Positions 26,536 to 34,063 of a stretch of DNA of 49,870 nucleotides are shown here, in pieces. The stretch covers positions 1 to 49,870 of the forward strand of contig NZ_MPNT01000039.1 in assembly GCF_001907675.1 (NCBI RefSeq), read 5' to 3'. The translations under genes were made by a program, and so were the position numbers. The stretch's first letter is position 1. The number at the start of each line of letters is the position of its first letter. The notes under the pieces are model-generated. The model was not told where the DNA came from, made no database searches, and worked only from the letters and a program-made list of their open reading frames with translations. Source of the stretch: Mycobacterium paraffinicum (lineage in GTDB: Bacteria; Actinomycetota; Actinomycetes; Mycobacteriales; Mycobacteriaceae).

Positions 26536-27422
26536 GCGACCGTTCCCGGGCAGACCGCCAGCGGCGCCGCGGCCGCCACCCAGGCCCGGGGTACCGATAA
26601 CGCCCCGACCGACGTCGCGCGCCCGCGGGCCAGGGTGATCGCCGCGTCGAGCGCCGCGCGCCGATTGGGCAGCAGGCATTGCAGGGCGGCCGCCTTGTTG
26701 AGCGAATTCAGGTGGGCGATCGCGACACCCGACGGCGCCGTCAGAGAGCTCAGTTTCGACAGTTGGCAGGTCGCCGACGCGAGGGAGACGTCGAATGTGG
26801 CCAGCGGAGACGAGGACAGCGCCCGCAGCGCGCCGGGGACCGCGGAGATCAACTGCCGACCGGCGGCCACGACCTCCGGAGCCGAGTCCAGCGCCCACGT
26901 GCCGTGCGCCGCGCGGCCGGGCGGCAAGCTGAACGCGGTGAGGTCCGCGGCGTCCGCCGAGGCTTCGGCGTAGTCGTACATGGCCGCGGCGCCCCGGGCC
27001 CACATCCGCTCGTACTCGGCCTCGGTGTCCGCGATCGCCGGACCGGCCAGGCCCAGGGGATTCGCCAGGATCAGCGACCTGAGCAGCACGCGATTGGCGG
27101 CGATCGTCGGCGGCGGCACCGTCGCCGCCAACGCCGTCTCGTGCGCACGCGCCGCCGCGGCGGCCTGGGCGGCCGCCTGCTCGGCCCGCATCGCCGTGGC
27201 GCTGAGCCATTCGACATAGGACGCCGTGCCTTGCGGCGCGGGTGCGGGGCCCTGCCAGTCGGCGACCAGCTTCGAGGTCACCGCCCGGTAATCCGCGACC
27301 GCGGTGTGCAGCCGAGTGGCCAGCCGGGCCCAGGCGTCCGCGGCTTCGGTCATCGACCGCGAACCGGGGCCGTCATGGAGTTGGCCGGAGATGACCTCGG
27401 GTGGGAGCGTGGTGAAATTCAT
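26532..27422 (-). CDS. PPE family protein (PPE-SVP type)
   Basis: 296 aa. N-terminal PPE at residues 7-9 (MNFTTLPPEV), then the 180-residue helical domain with LVADWQGPAPAP (WxG) and WLSATAMRAEQAAAQAAAAA. The C-terminal part is short and ends with the SVP motif (SVPRAWVAAAAP). PPE proteins leave the cell through ESX type VII systems, normally with a PE partner and EspG; no PE gene is adjacent. The family is expanded in slow growers. It sits at the left edge of the hydrogenase region. Confidence 0.9.
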   Translation of the reverse strand: MNFTTLPPEVISGQLHDGPGSRSMTEAADAWARLATRLHTAVADYRAVTSKLVADWQGPAPAPQGTASYVEWLSATAMRAEQAAAQAAAAARAHETALAATVPPPTIAANRVLLRSLILANPLGLAGPAIADTEAEYERMWARGAAAMYDYAEASADAADLTAFSLPPGRAAHGTWALDSAPEVVAAGRQLISAVPGALRALSSSPLATFDVSLASATCQLSKLSSLTAPSGVAIAHLNSLNKAAALQCLLPNRRAALDAAITLARGRATSVGALSVPRAWVAAAAPLAVCPGTVA

Positions 27423-27556
27423 AGCTATCTCTGCCTAACGACGGCGCGCTAAGCCCGGAACGTGGACTCTTCTGTTGGGACGTAGGCGCGGGGGTTACAG
27501 GCCGACTTGCAATTGCGGCAGTGCGGCGACGGCGGTTGCCGCGGGTTGCCTAGCCG

Positions 27557-28006
27557 TCAGCAACGAGCGACGCAGAGCTGCGTCAACAGATGCCGGTGCA
27601 GTGGCACCGCCCCGGGCGCACGCGACGGGGGACGGGGAAGCCGAAACGCGGCGGCCGCGAACGAAGTCGGTAACGGCGAGTCCAGCGACGGTGGTGACGA
27701 GCGCGCCCACGTAGGCGGCCGGTCCCGCGTCATCCACGCGTTCTTGGTGGTGCTGTGATGCGTCGGCGCGGAGCCGGAGGAAAAGTGTTGCGCGCCAAGG
27801 CCCATGTCGCTGGTATGCACCCGCGCCGGATCGACCCCGGGATGCGCGGCTCCCTGGGCCACGGCAAGGTGCGGCGGCCCGACGCCGGCCACGGCGGTCC
27901 CGCGCGACGCCCAGCCCGCGGTCACCGCGCAGAACACGCACAGCGCCGCGACGATCGCGATGGCTGACCGCCATCGCCGATCTCCAAGGGCGCCTTCGAC
28001 TGTCAC
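27557..28006 (-). CDS. Small exported protein, LpqS-like layout
   Basis: 149 aa. A basic start and a membrane or signal segment (about 14-32, AIAIVAALCVFCAVTAGWA) precede a His-rich stretch (HTSDMGLGAQHFSSGSAPTH) and a Pro/Ser-rich region. It ends LLTQLCVARC. Overall plan and end resemble mycobacterial LpqS, a copper-inducible exported protein, as I recall it. No RicR operator was recognised upstream. A second minus-strand frame (27495-28094) is also open and partly hydrophobic, but third-position GC favours this one. A broken gene is possible. Confidence 0.45.
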   Translation of the reverse strand: MTVEGALGDRRWRSAIAIVAALCVFCAVTAGWASRGTAVAGVGPPHLAVAQGAAHPGVDPARVHTSDMGLGAQHFSSGSAPTHHSTTKNAWMTRDRPPTWARSSPPSLDSPLPTSFAAAAFRLPRPPSRAPGAVPLHRHLLTQLCVARC

Positions 28007-28155
28007 AGTGGCCCGAACTTACAACACCAGGCTTGGGCGCCAACGCCTGCGAGCTGTGAAAACGATCAAAGTCCGGTGTGGGTTTCACGATCACCCGACC
28101 GATGTCGCTCCCGGGGTGATGCCGGCCACGCCCCCGGCGCCGATGCCGGCAGCGA

Positions 28156-29370
28156 TCAACGGTCGGTGGCGGGGGATTTGACAGCGATCAGCGGGATGGC
28201 CATCTCGGCGGGTGTCGCCGCGCCGTGAAAACCTATGAGGCGGGCCGATTCCGGCGGTTCGTGCCCCGTGGCCAGCACGGCGGCGTCGCCGGTGCAGACG
28301 GCGACGACGTCACCGATACGCGGCAGGTGCGCCGGGCTGACCCGCCCGAACATCCCGGTCGCCACGGCCTGGTCGCGGCTGTAGATGTGCGCCCGGCCGT
28401 CGAGTACTTCGCTCCAGGCGGCCTGGACATCCGCCGCCGCACCCCGTTCGGTGTGCAGGTAACGGACCCGCGGTTCGCCGGCGACGACGCGGACCCCCGC
28501 ACCCAGCCGCGGATCGGTGTCGAGATCCACCCGCGCGCCGGGTGGAACGTTGAAACCGCCGTGGTCGGCGGTCACCAGCAGCGCCGCGGTCGGGGGCAGC
28601 GCCTCGACCAGCCGGGTCAGCAGCGTGTCGACCTGGGCAGCGGCGTCGTGCCATTGGGGCGATCCGACGCCGAAGGCGTGGGCCGCGGTGTCCAGGGCCG
28701 CGGTGTAGCCGTAGACCAGTCCCGGCCCCGTCCGCAACTCGTCGGCGACCCGCTGGGCGTTGTCGTCCGTCGGCTGGATCGGGCGGAATTCGGCGCCCCG
28801 GTACGCCGCGTCGGTCAGCCCGCTACCCATGAACGCGGCTGGCAACACGGCCCGCGCGCTGACGCCGGCCTGGTTGAGCCGCCCGAACCAGGTCGGTAAC
28901 GGCTGCCACTCGGTGTGCGGTGGGTCGTCGCGCCAGAGGATGTGGTTGATCACCCGGTCCGAGCCGGGAACGTTGAGCGTGAACCCAAGGATCCCGTGCT
29001 CGCCCGGCTGCGCCCCCGTGCCCATCGACACCAGGCTGGTCGGGGTGGTCGACGGAAAGGTGCAGGTGAGCTCCGTGAGGCGGCCTACCTGGCCCGCCGC
29101 CACGGCGGCCAGCAGCGGCGCGCTGCCGGCCAGCTCGCCGAGCAGGTGCCACCCCAGGCCGTCGACCAGCACGACCGCGACGCGATCGACCTGGTCGGCG
29201 CCGAGCCAATCGGTCAGGCCCAGCTTGTCGACGGCGCCCGGCGCGCCGAGCAGCGCCCCGGCGGCGGGCAACACATCGCAGAGGGAACCAGGCACGGGGG
29301 CCAGTCTGGCACGGGCCGACCCCCAATGGCGGCGACCCGCCTCGCCCGGCAGGGCCGCGCTCGCGATCAC
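28156..29370 (-). CDS. Alkaline-phosphatase-superfamily protein (type I phosphodiesterase-like)
   Basis: 404 aa from GTG 29370, two bases after the DUF6390 stop; a GTG near 29292 is an alternative. VAVVLVDGLGWHLL supplies the first metal Asp, FPSTTPTSLVSMGTG the catalytic Thr, DTAAHAFG a metal Asp/His pair and LLVTADHGGFNVP the last. It matches the nucleotide pyrophosphatase/phosphodiesterase branch (PF01663). The substrate is unknown, and no signal peptide is seen. It is the last gene of the same-strand hydrogenase run. Tight spacing suggests co-transcription, but a link to hydrogenase is unproven. Confidence 0.75.
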   Translation of the reverse strand: MIASAALPGEAGRRHWGSARARLAPVPGSLCDVLPAAGALLGAPGAVDKLGLTDWLGADQVDRVAVVLVDGLGWHLLGELAGSAPLLAAVAAGQVGRLTELTCTFPSTTPTSLVSMGTGAQPGEHGILGFTLNVPGSDRVINHILWRDDPPHTEWQPLPTWFGRLNQAGVSARAVLPAAFMGSGLTDAAYRGAEFRPIQPTDDNAQRVADELRTGPGLVYGYTAALDTAAHAFGVGSPQWHDAAAQVDTLLTRLVEALPPTAALLVTADHGGFNVPPGARVDLDTDPRLGAGVRVVAGEPRVRYLHTERGAAADVQAAWSEVLDGRAHIYSRDQAVATGMFGRVSPAHLPRIGDVVAVCTGDAAVLATGHEPPESARLIGFHGAATPAEMAIPLIAVKSPATDR

Positions 29371-29372
29371 CG

Positions 29373-30110
29373 CTAAACATGCGCCAGTCGCTCGCTCGTC
29401 ACGCGCAGCTGGCGATCGGTGGCGTCGGCGAGGGCGCTTACCTGTTGCGCGCCGAGCCGGCCGCACAGCCGCCCCCAGTGCAACGCGACCTCGTCGCCGG
29501 CGGCCACGTCGGGCACGGCGCTGTAGCCGTCGGTCCAGACGTCGAACGACCGGGTCGATGGTTCGGACAGCGCCAGCGCCTGACCGTCGAGCACCAGGTG
29601 CCGGCACCGCACCTCGATCCGGTCGTGGTCGCGGGTGAGCACGGTCCCCCAGGTGATGCGGCAGTTGTCGAGCACCTTGAGGGGATGCTCGTCCATACCC
29701 CGGCCCAAAAACCGCGTCCACGGGTACACGCCGAACACATGGAAACTGTGATTGGCGGCGGCCTCCCGGGCGAGGTCCGGCGTCAGGTGTGACCAGTAGC
29801 GGCCCGCCTGCGGGCCGATGATCGCGAGCAACGCGTCGAAGAACCTTTGCGGGTCAAGGTCGGCCCCGACGCCGCCGCCCAGCCAGTACGACTCGACCAG
29901 TCGATAGTCCAGCGGGTCGGCGATCCCGGTCAGCGCCGACAGCACCCGCAGGTACGGCCAGGCCCCGGAGAACTTGGTCGCCGCCCGGCGCACCTCGTCC
30001 TGCGAACCGTCGCGCAGGGTGGCGCCCAGCGGGGGCCCGCAATAGCCCAGCGCGTTGGGCGCGTGGGCGTAGCGGGCGAACATCTCCACGCCGCGGCTGT
30101 CGGGTGTCAC
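29373..30110 (-). CDS. DUF6390 protein of the hydrogenase locus
   Basis: 245 aa from GTG 30110, whose GTGA overlaps the hypD stop. Landmarks are FARYAHAPNALGYCGPP, ATKFSGAWPYLRVLSALTGI, YRLVESYWLGGG, HSFHVFGVYPWTRFLG, and an end domain with WGTVLTRDHDRIEVRCRHL and VALHWGRLCGRL. I recognise it as DUF6390, found in actinobacterial hydrogenase clusters; function unknown. No membrane helix or metal-binding Cys cluster. Translational coupling to hypD points to a maturation role. Confidence 0.75.
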   Translation of the reverse strand: MTPDSRGVEMFARYAHAPNALGYCGPPLGATLRDGSQDEVRRAATKFSGAWPYLRVLSALTGIADPLDYRLVESYWLGGGVGADLDPQRFFDALLAIIGPQAGRYWSHLTPDLAREAAANHSFHVFGVYPWTRFLGRGMDEHPLKVLDNCRITWGTVLTRDHDRIEVRCRHLVLDGQALALSEPSTRSFDVWTDGYSAVPDVAAGDEVALHWGRLCGRLGAQQVSALADATDRQLRVTSERLAHV

Positions 30111-31237
30111 GCTCGGCCGACGAGCTTGACGGCGTCACGGTGCAACCGGCCGAAGTTGTAGTAGGCCGCGCACGCCCCCTCGGGGGACACCATGCAGGTG
30201 CCGATCGGGGTCTCCGGGGTGCACGCGGTCCCGAAAACCTTGCATTCCCAAGGCTTCAGCACGCCCTTGAGCACCTCGCCGCACTGGCACGCCTTGGGGT
30301 CTGCGACCCGCACGCCGGGCATCGAGAATCGCAACTCGGCGTCGAATCCCGCGAAGTCGTCGTGCAGCCGCAGCGCGCTCTGGGAGATGAAGCCCAGCCC
30401 GCGCCATTCGAAGTGGGGACGTAATGCAAAAACCTTGCCCATCAACGCCAGAGCGGCCGGGTTGCCGTGTTCGGGCACCACGCGCGTGTACTGGTTCTCC
30501 ACCTCGCAGCGGCCCTCGCGGATTTGAGTCAACAGCATCGCGACCGCCGCCAGGATGTCCAGCGGCTCAAAGCCGGCCACCACCAACGGCTTTCGGTACA
30601 CCTCGGGCACGAACCGGTAGGGGCGGTTGCCCACCACCGTCGAGACGTGTCCCGGGCCGATGAACCCCGACAGCCGCAGGTCCGGCGACTCCAGGATGGC
30701 CTTGATCGGCGGAACGATCATCACGTGGTTGCAGAACACGCTGAAATTGGTCAGCGCCAGGTCTCGCGCCCGCACCAGGGTCACGGCCGTCGACGGCGCG
30801 GTGGTCTCGAACCCGATGGCGAAGAACACCACATGCTTGTCGGGATTGTCGAGCGCGATCTTCAGCGCGTCCAGCGGCGAGTAGACGAATCGTACGTCGG
30901 CGCCGCGCGCCTTGGCGTCCAACAGGCTGCCGTTCGAGCCGGGCACGCGCATCATGTCGCCGAAGCAAGTGAAGATCACGTCGGGCTGGCCGGCCAGCCA
31001 CATCGCGTCGTCGATGCGGCCCATCGGGATCACGCATACCGGGCACCCGGGGCCGTGCACCAGTTCGACGTTCTCGGGCAGCAGGTGTTCGATGCCATGC
31101 CGGTAGATGGTGTGCGTGTGCCCGCCGCACACCTCCATGAACTTGAACTGCTCACCGTCGGTGCCGGCCAAACGCCCGATGGCGCCCAGCAGCTTTCGCG
31201 CCGCGGCCGGATCACGGAACTCGTCAACGAATTTCAT
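30107..31237 (-). CDS. hypD: Hydrogenase maturation protein HypD
   Basis: 376 aa. FMEVCGGHTHTIYRHG and HGPGCPVCVIP hold the iron- and HypC-binding Cys residues. The C-terminal CQCGEVLKG, WECKVFGTACTPETPIGTCM carry the Cys that bind a [4Fe-4S] cluster. HypD with HypC is the scaffold on which the Fe(CN)2CO unit is built from carbamoyl groups delivered by HypF/HypE. Its start follows hypC by 12 bases; its stop overlaps DUF6390. Confidence 0.97.
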   Translation of the reverse strand: MKFVDEFRDPAAARKLLGAIGRLAGTDGEQFKFMEVCGGHTHTIYRHGIEHLLPENVELVHGPGCPVCVIPMGRIDDAMWLAGQPDVIFTCFGDMMRVPGSNGSLLDAKARGADVRFVYSPLDALKIALDNPDKHVVFFAIGFETTAPSTAVTLVRARDLALTNFSVFCNHVMIVPPIKAILESPDLRLSGFIGPGHVSTVVGNRPYRFVPEVYRKPLVVAGFEPLDILAAVAMLLTQIREGRCEVENQYTRVVPEHGNPAALALMGKVFALRPHFEWRGLGFISQSALRLHDDFAGFDAELRFSMPGVRVADPKACQCGEVLKGVLKPWECKVFGTACTPETPIGTCMVSPEGACAAYYNFGRLHRDAVKLVGRA

Positions 31238-31249
31238 GGCCCCTCCTGG

Positions 31250-31522
31250 TCAGACGATCGACGACGAGTCGAAGGCCTGGATCTCGGTGTCGTAGGCGTC
31301 CCCGAGTTTCTGAACGGCGGCCAGGGTGAGCAGCGCCTCCGTCTCGTCGATCTTGGCCATCGCGAACCCGACGTGGACAAGGACCCAGTCGTCGGGCTCG
31401 GGCATGTCGTCCTGAAGCAGCCGCACGCTGATGGTGCGCTGCACGCCGCTGACGTCGACCTTCGCCAAATAGTTTGCGGGATCAGTGATCTCGACGATCC
31501 GGCCCGGAATTCCAAGACACAT
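31250..31522 (-). CDS. hypC: Hydrogenase maturation chaperone HypC (copy 1, next to hypD)
   Basis: 90 aa. The start MCLGIPGRIVEI has the essential Cys2 (exposed after Met removal), which ligates the iron precursor. The OB-like body continues VDVSGVQRTISVRLLQDDMP and DWVLVHVGFAMAKIDE. It hands the Fe(CN)2CO unit from HypD to the large subunit. One of three HypC modules in the locus. It lies between hypE and hypD, the usual place of the copy that pairs with HypD. Confidence 0.95.
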   Translation of the reverse strand: MCLGIPGRIVEITDPANYLAKVDVSGVQRTISVRLLQDDMPEPDDWVLVHVGFAMAKIDETEALLTLAAVQKLGDAYDTEIQAFDSSSIV

Positions 31523-31560
31523 GCGCGCCTCCCTTCCTTTCTTGTCGCCACCCGCCACGC

Positions 31561-32673
31561 CTAACAGATTCGCGGCAGCGGATCCCCGACGAGCATGTCG
31601 ACGATCCGCGTCCCGCCGAACCCGGTGCGCAGCACCACGCTTTCGGCCGGCTCGGCGACGATTTCCCCGACCTCGGCCGCGTCGGCGCCCAGGGGGTGCG
31701 CCCGCAGCGCGGCCAGCCCGGCGTCGGCCTCCTCCGGCGCGACGACCGCGACGAACTTGCCCTCGTTGGCGACGTAGAGCGGGTCGATGCCGAGCAGCTC
31801 GCACGCGCCGTTGACCATGGGCCGCACGGGAAGTCGCTCCTCTTCGAGCAGCACCCCCAGACCGCAGGCCTGGGCCAGTTCGTTGCAGACGGTGCCCACC
31901 CCGCCTCGCGTCGCGTCGCGCATCCACCGGGTCGACGGCGCGGCAGCCAGCAACAGCTCCACCAGCGGGCTGACCGAAGCGGTGTCGGACGCGATGTCGG
32001 CCTCGATGGCCAGATCGCCGCGCGCCAGCATGACCGCCATGCCGTGGTCGCCCATCGACCCCGACAGCAGCAGCTTGTCGCCGGGCCGCACCGCCGCCGA
32101 AGACAGCGCGCGTCCCGCCGGAATGACACCGGCTCCGGCGGTGGTGACGAACACGCCGTCCGCGGCGCCCCTGGGCACCACCTTCGTGTCGCCGGTGACG
32201 ATACGCACGCCCGCAGTGGCGGCCGCCGCCGCCATGTCGGCGACGATCTCCTTCAATTCGCCGATGGGGAAGCCCTCTTCGAGCACGAACGCCGCCGAGA
32301 TCCACGACGGCACGGCGCCGGCCATCGCGAGGTCGTTGCAGGTGCCGTGCACGGCGAGCGCGCCGAGCGAGCCGCCGGGAAAGCGTCTGGGCTTCACCAC
32401 GAACGAGTCCGTGGACATGGCCAGGCGCTCGCCGCCAGGCAGCGTCAGGATCGCGCTGTCTCCGAGCGACTCCAGCAGGGGGTTGCGGAACGCCTCCATG
32501 AACACGGCGTCCACCAGCGCCGCGGAGGCCTTGCCGCCGGCGCCGTGCGCCAGCGTCACGTGGTCGTCGAGCAAGCGCGGGCGGCGCCTGCGGAACGACC
32601 CGATCCGCTCGATCACCTCGCCCTCGGCGAACCGCGGCCCCGACGAAAGGTATTCGCCCGCCGGTTTGTTCAT
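31561..32673 (-). CDS. hypE: Hydrogenase maturation protein HypE
   Basis: 370 aa from ATG 32673 (ATGA overlap with the upstream stop). HGAGGK near 43-48 is the start of the nucleotide-binding AIRS fold; then LGDSAILTLPGG, GDTKVVPRG and MRDATRGGVGTVCNEL. It ends PRIC: the C-terminal Cys370 receives a carbamoyl group from HypF and is dehydrated to thiocyanate, giving the cyanide ligands. All key parts are intact. Confidence 0.96.
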   Translation of the reverse strand: MNKPAGEYLSSGPRFAEGEVIERIGSFRRRRPRLLDDHVTLAHGAGGKASAALVDAVFMEAFRNPLLESLGDSAILTLPGGERLAMSTDSFVVKPRRFPGGSLGALAVHGTCNDLAMAGAVPSWISAAFVLEEGFPIGELKEIVADMAAAAATAGVRIVTGDTKVVPRGAADGVFVTTAGAGVIPAGRALSSAAVRPGDKLLLSGSMGDHGMAVMLARGDLAIEADIASDTASVSPLVELLLAAAPSTRWMRDATRGGVGTVCNELAQACGLGVLLEEERLPVRPMVNGACELLGIDPLYVANEGKFVAVVAPEEADAGLAALRAHPLGADAAEVGEIVAEPAESVVLRTGFGGTRIVDMLVGDPLPRIC

Positions 32674-33347
32674 GCCGCCCCCAAACCTTGCTCGCCGCGC
32701 AGATGTCGATGCACGCTCAGCCACAGCTGGTAGCCGAGCAGCGCCTGTGATTCCTGGATCCGGTGCACGCTTTGCGAACGAACGACGAAGCAGGCGTCCA
32801 CGTTCGGGTTGTTCGCGAACGCGCCGCCGTCGTAGCCGGCGAACCCGACGGTGTAGAGGCCGCGTTGACGCGCCTCGGCCAGCGCGGCGAGCAGGTTGGG
32901 CGAGCCGCCGCTGGTGGACATCGCGATCGCGATGTCACCGGCGGCCGCACGGGCGATCAACTGACGGGCGAACACCAACTCGAATCCGACGTCGTTGCCC
33001 AGTGCGGTCAGGATCGCCTGGTCGGTGGTCAGCGGCCACGCGGGTAACGGCTTGCCGGCCGGTGGCCGGGCGAACAGCCTTGCCAGCGTGGCGGAATCGG
33101 TGCAGCTGCCGCCGTTTCCGAAGGTGAACATGCGCCCGCCCGCCGCGAAGCGGCGCGCCAGTTCGGCGGCGGCCTGACCGAGCAGAGCGGCATTGGCTTC
33201 CAGCGTCGAGCGCCGCAGCGCCAGGCTCTCGGCCGCCTTGGCCTGCGCCGACGCGGCCAGGTCGGCCAGCAGCGCGGCGGGATCGTCTTCCTGGGCGTCG
33301 ATGAAGGGGTACAGGAAGTTGGTGGGCTCGTCGGCGTCGCGGCTCAT
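32670..33347 (-). CDS. SIS-domain protein, GmhA-like, probably non-canonical
   Basis: 225 aa from ATG 33347 (ATGA overlap). The SIS fold reads MFTFGNGGSCTDSATLARLF, ILTALGNDVGFELVFARQL, IAMSTSGGSPNLLAALAEAR and RIQESQALLGYQLWL, clearly related to phosphoheptose isomerase GmhA. Compared with E. coli GmhA from memory, the zinc/catalytic His61 and Glu65 are replaced (Thr and a hydrophobic or Arg residue) and His180 is replaced by Tyr, while Gln172 remains. Sedoheptulose isomerase activity is therefore doubtful. No heptose genes are nearby; it sits between a SIS-HypC fusion and hypE and is translationally coupled to both. Confidence 0.85.
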   Translation of the reverse strand: MSRDADEPTNFLYPFIDAQEDDPAALLADLAASAQAKAAESLALRRSTLEANAALLGQAAAELARRFAAGGRMFTFGNGGSCTDSATLARLFARPPAGKPLPAWPLTTDQAILTALGNDVGFELVFARQLIARAAAGDIAIAMSTSGGSPNLLAALAEARQRGLYTVGFAGYDGGAFANNPNVDACFVVRSQSVHRIQESQALLGYQLWLSVHRHLRGEQGLGAA

Positions 33348-34060
33348 CGGTCCTCCTCGTCCAGTCTGCCGATCGCCATGCCGGCGTGCACCAGCATCAG
33401 GTCCCCGGCGGCGACCGGTTCGATCAGCGTGGTCACCACGGTCTCGACGCCCCGCGCGGTGCGCACGACGGCGTGCCCGTCGGCCGACGCCGTCACCGCC
33501 TCGCCGGGGCGTCCCTCGTCGCCGCAGGTCACGCAAACCGACTCGGGGCCTTCGGGTTTGAGCAGACCGGGATGCTCGAAACACACGTGGGTCAGTTCCC
33601 ACAGCAGGTGGTAGAACAGCACGAAACCACCGGTCGCGGGCACGCGTGGATCGGGGTCGTCGAGCCACAGCACGTGGTCGGCCATGCCCGCCGTGGGTCG
33701 TTCGCCGCTGCCGATCCAGATCGTGGTGGCGCCCCATGCGGGGGCGCGCCGCATCACCGAGCGGACCGGTGCCTCCTCGGCACCGGAAACGGCGACGACG
33801 ATGTCGCCGGGGCGCACGGAGACCCGCACCAGGTCCACCAGGTCGGGTCCGGTCAGCGCCACCGCGGGCAGCGCCCGTTTGCCCATGATGACCGGGTGGA
33901 CGAATTCGACCGCGATGTGCAGCGCGTGCGGTTCCCACGACGGTGCGATGGACCACATGGTGGCGCCCGCGGCGAAGCGCTTGGCGAGTGTGAAGGCGGT
34001 GGCGGCGAGGTCTTCGGCCAGTTCGGCGCCCAGCCCGCGGTCGATGGCCGTGGTGGTCAT
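33344..34060 (-). CDS. SIS-like domain fused to a HypC-type domain
   Basis: 238 aa. Residues 1-165 form a weak SIS-like domain (ATAFTLAKRFAAGATMWSIA, VRPGDIVVAVSGAEEAPVRS, ATTIWIGSGERPTAG). Residues 175-238 are HypC-like: VCVTCGDEGRPGEAV with C176 and C179, then TLIEPVAAGDLMLVHAGMAI. The HypC part lacks the N-terminal MCxGIP and carries an internal CxxC instead. The gene overlaps the next SIS gene by ATGA and lies four bases after hypF. A role in building or delivering the Fe(CN)2CO unit, perhaps linking a sugar-phosphate-like ligand to HypC chemistry, is inference. Confidence 0.8.
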   Translation of the reverse strand: MTTTAIDRGLGAELAEDLAATAFTLAKRFAAGATMWSIAPSWEPHALHIAVEFVHPVIMGKRALPAVALTGPDLVDLVRVSVRPGDIVVAVSGAEEAPVRSVMRRAPAWGATTIWIGSGERPTAGMADHVLWLDDPDPRVPATGGFVLFYHLLWELTHVCFEHPGLLKPEGPESVCVTCGDEGRPGEAVTASADGHAVVRTARGVETVVTTLIEPVAAGDLMLVHAGMAIGRLDEEDR

Positions 34061-34063
34061 GGC

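Noticed and set aside
27495..28094. Alternative 199-codon frame over the LpqS-like gene
   Set aside because: Third-position GC is lower than in the chosen frame, and the N-terminal half is Arg-rich low-information sequence.
30467..31564. Long plus-strand open frame of 365 codons opposite hypD
   Set aside because: It mirrors hypD, hypC and hypE codon structure, lacks any family motif, and is an expected artefact of high GC.
32670..33347. Naming the SIS gene gmhA
   Set aside because: The fold matches, but the zinc and catalytic residues I recall for GmhA are mostly replaced, and no heptose genes are present.
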